Source: Aralia elata (Eukaryota > Streptophyta > Magnoliopsida > Apiales > Araliaceae). Taken from it: a DNA stretch of 64,000 nucleotides. Where the stretch lies: contig CM068380.1 in assembly GCA_034770075.1 (NCBI GenBank), forward strand, positions 26,598,005 to 26,662,004, given 5' to 3'. A program made the position numbers and the translations under genes. Of this stretch, positions 58,540 through 64,000 are shown piece by piece (the first letter of the stretch is position 1; every line of letters starts with the position of its first letter). The notes beneath the pieces were generated by a model. That model did no database searches, was not told where the DNA came from, and saw only the letters and a program-made list of their open reading frames with translations.

Positions 58540-59290
58540 TTGTAGAGAATTAACCAATGTAAAGTTAATTGAATAATCCTAGTTGGTAAACAAGAAAGGG
58601 CATTGAACAAACATTGGTTAAATGCTAGATGAATGCATGTAATGATGAGAATTAACCATAGATGGTTTAATTGAGTATCCCTAGGTGGTAACTAAGTTAA
58701 AGCTTTAACCATGCATTGGTTAGTTGCTAGCAAAATGTGTATAAATATATAATTGTATGTATACATGATAGATAAGACTTAACTAAGGTGGAGTTAGTGA
58801 ATTCACTCTAGGTTAATTCTTATAAGGGAATAATTGACCAACATGAAATTAGTAAGTAACCATGGGATTACATGTTTGTAGAGAATTAACCATACCTTGG
58901 TTAATTGTTGGGAGAAAGAGAATAAGTTGATAACTAACTAAGGTTGATTGAATTCTGACCTTGAGGTAAATGTTAGAAAGTTAACTACAACTAAGTTAAA
59001 TGGTCGAGGGATTAGATAGATACACATATGTGTATGTAATATTATTGCAAGTATACTTATATATAAATTAAATGAATAATAAAAACAAAAGTGTGGGGAA
59101 ATGGAGCATGGGGAAACCCGCCCATCTTGGGCCAAGAGAGGGCTATAGCTAGCCTCTCACCTCTTACAAAGTAGCCCCAAATGTCTTGTCTCGTCTACTT
59201 TAATTAATGTCTTGTCCCCTAGTTTATTTAACCACCTTTGGTTACCTAGCTTTGGTTAAGTGGTGGGAGAAAAGAATAGATATACATTAT
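58540..59290. repeat. Dispersed AATTAACC inverted repeats
   Basis: Several short inverted repeats with arms AATTAACCA and TGGTTAATT or variants, for example near 58645-58670 and 58883-58908. The best has perfect 9-bp arms. They are interspersed with related direct copies of TTAACCA. Confidence 0.6.
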
Positions 59291-60929
59291 GTATGTAATG
59301 TTATTGCAAGCATAATTGCAAGAGGAGAGAAAAGCTTGGTTGATTAACCAAGGCTTGGCAATTTCATTTCATTTATTCACTTCTTTTCCTTAAGCTAAAT
59401 AGCTAGAAAAATAGAGAGAGAAGAAAAGGGAGAAGACTACCAATAATGGAGAAAAAAGAGGAAGAAGAAGGCTTAGGAAGAAACCATGGAAGAAGATCCA
59501 TGGAAGGAAAGAAAGAAAAAATGAAGAACGCAAGGTATAACTCAAAACTTTACCCACTTTATTGTGATTTAACTTAGATCTAGTGTTGGGTTGTTGTGAT
59601 TGAACTAGATAATGATAGATCTACATGATTTATAATGATTCATAGTTGGATCTAGAGGTTTGATGGGTTATTAAACTTAGATTTGAGAAATAATTTCTTA
59701 AAACTCTAAAACCGTCATTTTCCTCTTTGATCCTTAGATCCGCATAGTGGGTATTGATGAAAAATTGTATAGATTTAATATGTTGTAATATTATGAGTTA
59801 GAAATTCATAGAACTTGAAATCATTTGATTTGGTTGTGTAAAACTTAAAATATGAAAATCGAAAGGAGAGAAGCGAAGGTTATTTTCCCCAAATTAAATG
59901 ATCTAGTGAGCTGCTGCCCAAAAATAAAAAATTTGGGGCTAGTTAGATTGCTCTAAAAATTCTGGGTTTTTGGTATGTTATTATACACTGAATAAGCTTT
60001 CCATAGACTCCAGAACAGACTAATTCCGACTTCAGAGCAAAGAGTTATGACCAATCTAGTTTGTCGTGTAAAACTGTCCAGCGAATTTTGGTCAGCCCCC
60101 TTACGTGCGATTCCTGTATTGATGTGTTGGGAATTGGAAAAATTTTAGTAGGACAAAGTTGTAGATACGGAAGTTAGCTTCGCGTGGCCGCTGGAATCAC
60201 CCAAAAATTGTAAAAAACGAAGAAGTTATGACTGTTTAAGCGAACTAGGGTCTTTCAGTCAGTTTTCACGCGAAACAGTTTTAATTTAGTCATTCCTTGA
60301 GATGTGCAGCCTCGTGTGTTTGGAATTTGAAGAAACTTAAAACTGCAAAGTTGTAGATATTGAAGTTTTCTAGCTGGATACGTGAAATTGAGCAATTTTA
60401 TGGAACGGATCATGTTCGAAATAAATTATTTATTAAAGCTGTCCAGAAAATAAAATTTTCTAGACTAGTTGATGAAATTTCAGAATCTGTTTTAAATGGT
60501 TAAGGGTCTGACTTTAAGACCTAAATGAGTTGTAGTACACTGAGTAAGGTTTAATTTGATATAAGAAGGAACAACAAGAGTCATGTAACGAAGGAGTTAC
60601 GTTAAAAACGAAAACAACGTTTTGTTAAAGAAATTGTGAAAATGGATTTTATAATTTTATTTGAAGTAAAATTTTGGAAAATGATATATGTTGTCATGTG
60701 ATGACATATATTGACATGTTGGGGATCATAGTGAATCCGGTGTATAAGGATAGATAAATATTGATGTTATGTGCTTATATGTAGTTTATAACATGTAAAT
60801 TGTTAATGAATGCATACAACATGCTCGATAAAATGCCTAAGATAAATTGTATATCTAAACATTGAGACTTAAAAGTATCCAAGTAATGGTATTAACTGCT
60901 TGGAGTAATATATAATTGAAGAATATTTT

Positions 60930-61545
60930 AAGTATATTAATATTATTTAATTATAATATTAATATATAAGTGATGATTATTTTAAGTATATTAATATTAT
61001 TTAATTATAATATTAATATATAAGTGAGGATTATTTTAAGTATATTAATATTATTTAATTATAATATTAATATATAAGTGATGATTATTTTAAGTATATT
61101 AATATTATTTAATTATAATATTAATATATAAGTGAGGATTATTTTAAGTATATTAATATTATTTAATTATAATATTAATACATAAGTGATGATTATTTTA
61201 AGTATATTAATATTATTTAATTATAATATTAATATATAAGTGAGGATTATTTTAAGTATATTAATATTATTTAATTATAATATTAATATATAAGTGAGGA
61301 TTATTTTAAGTATATTAATATTATTTAATTATAATATTAATATATAAGTGAGGATTATTTTAAGTATATTAATATTATTTAATTATAATATTAATATATA
61401 AGTGATGATTATTTTAAGTATATTAATATTGTTTAATTATAATATTAATATATAAGTGAGGATTATTTTAAGTATATTAATACTATTTAATTATAATATT
61501 AATATATAAGTGAGGATTATTTTAATTGTATTAATATTATATACT
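60930..61545. repeat. 54-bp tandem repeat, about 11 copies
   Basis: The unit begins AAGTATATTAATATTATTTA. Each unit contains an 11-bp inverted repeat (TATTAATATTA/TAATATTAATA). A single T/G variant in GTGAKGATT runs T-G-T-G-T-G-G-G-T-G-G along the array, suggesting growth by duplication of two-unit blocks. Confidence 0.93.
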
Positions 61546-62305
61546 TATAATATTAATATACAAATAAGGAGTATTATGGTTATATTAATAATATTTAAGC
61601 ATAATATTTAACGTGCTTAATTGGTGAATATTATTTCATTAAATTAGGTTGTCAATCGAAGGAAGAAAACGAAATATTCGATGCGAATAATATACGCGAT
61701 GATCTACGGACTGAGGCAAGTTTTTCAGAACTTGCTCTTATGTGTAAAATGTTATTATATGCTATTGCGATGTTATATGATAACATAATGTGCTATGAAC
61801 CGTTCAATTTGAACTTTATACTTTGCAATAAAAAACACGATTATATGTGATTTACGTGTTAATATGCTTACATGTACAATTGTCATACATGGAAATATTG
61901 TGAAACATGCATGATACATGATTTATGTGTTATGTGTAACTGTTAAACTTGCGGGCAACATTGTTGCTCACCCACGCCACAAACAGATTTTTGCAACTAG
62001 CAGAAAAGGACCTGGATGGTCAGAAGAAGATGACTGCAGGAAAGACATTTAAACAAGAAAGTGAAGTCTATGTTGCGATATTATATTATTTTAATATTGC
62101 ACTATTATTTACAAGCTGATGTATTGTATACTCTGATTTAGAATGATGTGTACGATTAAAGGTTAGAAAACCTGGGAGTAGATTAAGATGTATTGTAATA
62201 TTATAGAGATTACATTTATGTTGTAAGAATTGTATTGTTTATGTAGTATCGTGACGAACCGAACCCGGAGTTAAGGTGACCCGGATTTGGGGTCGTTACA
62301 GCAGA

Positions 62306-62569
62306 AGTAGCTAGCGTGCTGTTATTTGTTATGAAAATTTTGTAATAGAACTTATTTAATATTATGTTTTAATTCTGCATTGGTGTATTAAAGGTTAGAT
62401 GACCTGGGATGTATTTACTTAAGAGATTTAAGTTGTAACCCCTATTGTGGGAAGATGGTTTATTCAGTTTAATTATATTGTCTTTCATCTTGGGTAGTTA
62501 GTTATGAATGTATGGAATAGTGAACACCAAATCTGTGGGATTAAAGTACCCGGATTTGGGGGTGTCACA
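62306..62569 (+). repeat. Second chromovirus 5' LTR, terminal part
   Basis: Continues from 56955 and ends GGGGGTGTCACA at 62569, like the chromovirus LTR end at 5603 read on the other strand. Confidence 0.85.
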
Positions 62570-62572
62570 GGT

Positions 62573-62585
62573 TGGTATCAAAGTC
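62573..62585 (+). other. Primer binding site of second chromovirus
   Basis: TGGTATCAAAGTC starts three bases after the LTR; TGGTATCA is kept and the rest has drifted from the initiator tRNA-Met complement. Confidence 0.8.
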
Positions 62586-63001
62586 ATAGGTTAAGAACCT
62601 TAGGTGGAAAACCTTAGGAGTTAGCCTTGTAAAGAATCAAAAACATAGTGGTGTTAAAACTCTTATCGAGTTCTAAGGAATGAATCAAGGAATCCATTAA
62701 AGATATAAAAAAAACTTTATGTGCTATAACTTATGTGCTCGCGAGTACTATCGAGTAGTAATTAAACTTAAACTTTTGATGGCAGGATGATTGATATAAG
62801 AGGGTCCAGCCAAGTTAGGGAGGAGGAGCCCCGAGATGTTCATGTAGTCCGGGAGTAACTAGTGCAGAAGAACCAATCCCACTGACCACAGTTGTAAAAC
62901 CTGAGTATGAACCTGAGTCAGATCCTGAGGAGGATCCTGAAGAGGTTGAGGAGGAGGAAGAAGACCCTGAGGAGATATCACTATCTTCCTTAGGTGTTTA
63001 G

Positions 63002-63493
63002 ATGTATGAGCGGGTGTATGATCGCAACATAGAGTTGCAGGATAGGTTGGAGGAGTTACAGGAGCAGGTGACTGGGCGTCAGGCTGTTCTGGAGCAGAAG
63101 AATGGCGAAATTGAGGAGCTTGATATACGTCTTGGGGACGTGGAGTGGAAGATGGTACAGGTAGAGAGCCAAAAGGAGGAGTTATCAGCTGAGGTGGAGG
63201 AACTGAAAAGTGAGCTGAGAGAAGAGTCTGCAAAGCGTGCCACAATCGAGGACGTGTGGATGAAAGTTGTTGATCATGCAGACCATATTGAGGATGAGAT
63301 GCAGTCAAAGAAAGCCAAGATGGATGAGATGGACCATGTTTTCCACACAGCGATGGATAGGGCACAGGATCGAGTTTTTCATTACCCAACTCAGTTCGAG
63401 GATTTACCGTGGTATATGATGGATCTCAGGACGATGATTCATATCATGAAGCAAGAGCACGAAGAAGCCGTGCGACGAGGAATGTCGTTATAG
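63002..63493 (+). CDS. Pre-gag acidic coiled-coil ORF (second copy)
   Basis: 163 residues from ATG at 63002. An in-frame upstream stretch (about 62858-62998) encodes a run of Glu/Asp-Pro (PEYEPESDPEEDPEE) and ends in TAG just before this ATG, so the original protein was probably longer and this copy has one nonsense mutation. The body is a coiled coil (RNIELQDRLEELQEQ, then ESQKEELSAEVEELKSEL). It also has KRATIEDVWMKVVDHADHIE, which aligns with KIRIEGYWVRAAKRVDQL of the copy at 4819-5361. The tail is less helical, with PWYMMDLRTMIHIMKQEH. No enzyme motif is visible. Gag starts about 300 bp downstream. Confidence 0.75.
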   Translation: MYERVYDRNIELQDRLEELQEQVTGRQAVLEQKNGEIEELDIRLGDVEWKMVQVESQKEELSAEVEELKSELREESAKRATIEDVWMKVVDHADHIEDEMQSKKAKMDEMDHVFHTAMDRAQDRVFHYPTQFEDLPWYMMDLRTMIHIMKQEHEEAVRRGMSL

Positions 63494-63789
63494 GTCACGA
63501 ATAGCAGTTATAATAAGTTGTTTTCTAAGAAAGCTAATATGATGTGAATCTCAAATGAGATAAATAGTGGGTTAATTATGATGTGGTCTTGAAACTTTAC
63601 GATTTCAAGGCAGATGATGTTAATAACTATGATGTTATCTATGTTATGATTTGAAGTAGTAAATGAATAAAATACGAAAGTTTATTAGATATGCTATGTG
63701 CTATATGGTTGTTTATAAATGTTTAAGTTAGAACTTAAATGTTTAAGTAATTGAGCAATAATCTAATAGCGCGAATTCTTAACAGTAAG

Positions 63790-64000
63790 ATGCCGCCAAG
63801 AAGAAGACCAACACGTCAACAGACCCCTGAAGGGTCCACGAATAACAACGAGGAAACCAACGCTAATCAAATGCAGCAGTTGGTGAACTTGTTAACATGA
63901 GCATTTGCAAATCAACCTCAAGTTCAGGCCAGAACTTTCAAAGACTTCAAAGCAGTAGGACCCTCGGAATTACAAGGGTCTATGAATCCGATCGAAGCTC
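63790..64000 (+). pseudogene. gag: Chromovirus Gag, N-terminal part
   Basis: ATG at 63790 opens MPPRRRPTRQQTPEGS, with the same start as the Gag at 4259. An in-frame TGA occurs at 63898-63900. Beyond it, ARTFKDFKAVGPSELQGS aligns with the other copy's NFKDFKLVGPPEFRGT at the beginning of the gag domain. The frame continues past the window end. Confidence 0.85.

Larger units (their letters stand above)
56956..62300 (+). mobile_element. Solo LTR of 5.3 kb
   Basis: Starts TGTAATATCC and ends GGGGTCGTTACA, with GCAGA on both sides (56951-56955, 62301-62305). Removing it restores a continuous LTR of the second chromovirus. No primer site, gag, pol or second LTR copy lies within, so it is a solo LTR left by recombination, or less likely an unrecognised non-coding element. 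The TTGCTCACC block near 61965 relates it to the other long LTRs. Hairpin-rich sequences lie at 57412-58271 and 58540-59290, and a 54-bp repeat array at 60930-61545. Confidence 0.85.
62586..64000 (+). mobile_element. Second Tekay-like chromovirus, internal part
   Basis: The leader after the primer site, then the coiled-coil ORF, then gag, which runs off the window. Gene order and Gag start match the chromovirus at 2426-15292. The stretch 62586-62850 is leader without recognised content. Confidence 0.85.

Noticed and set aside
62859..63389. 176-codon proline-rich frame on the minus strand
   Set aside because: It is the antisense shadow of the acidic coiled-coil ORF; Glu/Asp codons read as Pro/Leu/Ser in reverse.

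Overview
This window is heterochromatic DNA from a flowering plant, probably a eudicot. Almost every base that can be assigned belongs to LTR retrotransposons nested in one another, and I see no intact host gene. The plant origin follows from the lineages (Tekay-like chromovirus, Athila/Tat, Sire-like and other Ty1/copia), from primer sites complementary to plant initiator tRNA-Met and tRNA-Asp, and from a nuclear copy of plastid DNA (ycf15, ycf2, psbJ). All large reading frames are broken, often by changes of the C-to-T or G-to-A type expected of methylated DNA.

Layout. 1-2425: 3' end of a Ty1/copia element. It interrupts a Tekay-like chromovirus on the minus strand (2426-15292) that carries gag, a pre-gag coiled-coil ORF and a long LTR. 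The LTR is split by a complete non-autonomous Athila-type element (5673-11892, target duplication CACCT) that encodes only the C-terminal half of Gag. 15293-25930: a 5'-truncated Athila/Tat element with gag, pol, an env-position ORF and its 3' LTR. 25931-28480: a second copia 5' LTR and leader, inverted relative to the first. 28481-30790 and 40472 to about 41187: a minus-strand Athila/Tat element split by a complete LARD-like non-coding retrotransposon (30791-40471, target duplication GAAAC). About 41188-48362: a decayed Sire-like copia element with an env-like region. 48363-54700: DNA elements (a 1.55-kb long-TIR element, a Stowaway-like MITE, a fold-back element) and the plastid insertion. 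54.7-64 kb: a second chromovirus whose 5' LTR is split by a 5.3-kb solo LTR (56956-62300, target duplication GCAGA); its coiled-coil ORF and the start of gag lie at the right edge.

Most unusual content. The non-coding parts of these elements carry arrays of short self-complementary motifs. (1) A five-unit CG-rich hairpin array has dyad spacing 31-31-17-31 bp in an Athila LTR and exactly the same spacing in the unrelated chromovirus LTR; a third array in the Athila 3' UTR has 32-31-17-32. (2) Palindromes with the core GCGCGGCCGCGC occur in pairs about 32 bp apart in a LARD, a copia leader and an Athila-type LTR. (3) A hairpin with an invariant 17-base core and covarying outer stems lies in the 3' UTR of two Athila-type elements. 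(4) A homologous acidic coiled-coil ORF lies between primer site and gag in both chromoviruses. Together these suggest that structured motif modules are conserved within, and perhaps exchanged between, retrotransposon lineages. I do not recall a described counterpart for (1)-(3); that is an impression, not a search result.

Family names rest on recognisable motifs read by eye, without alignment or database search.
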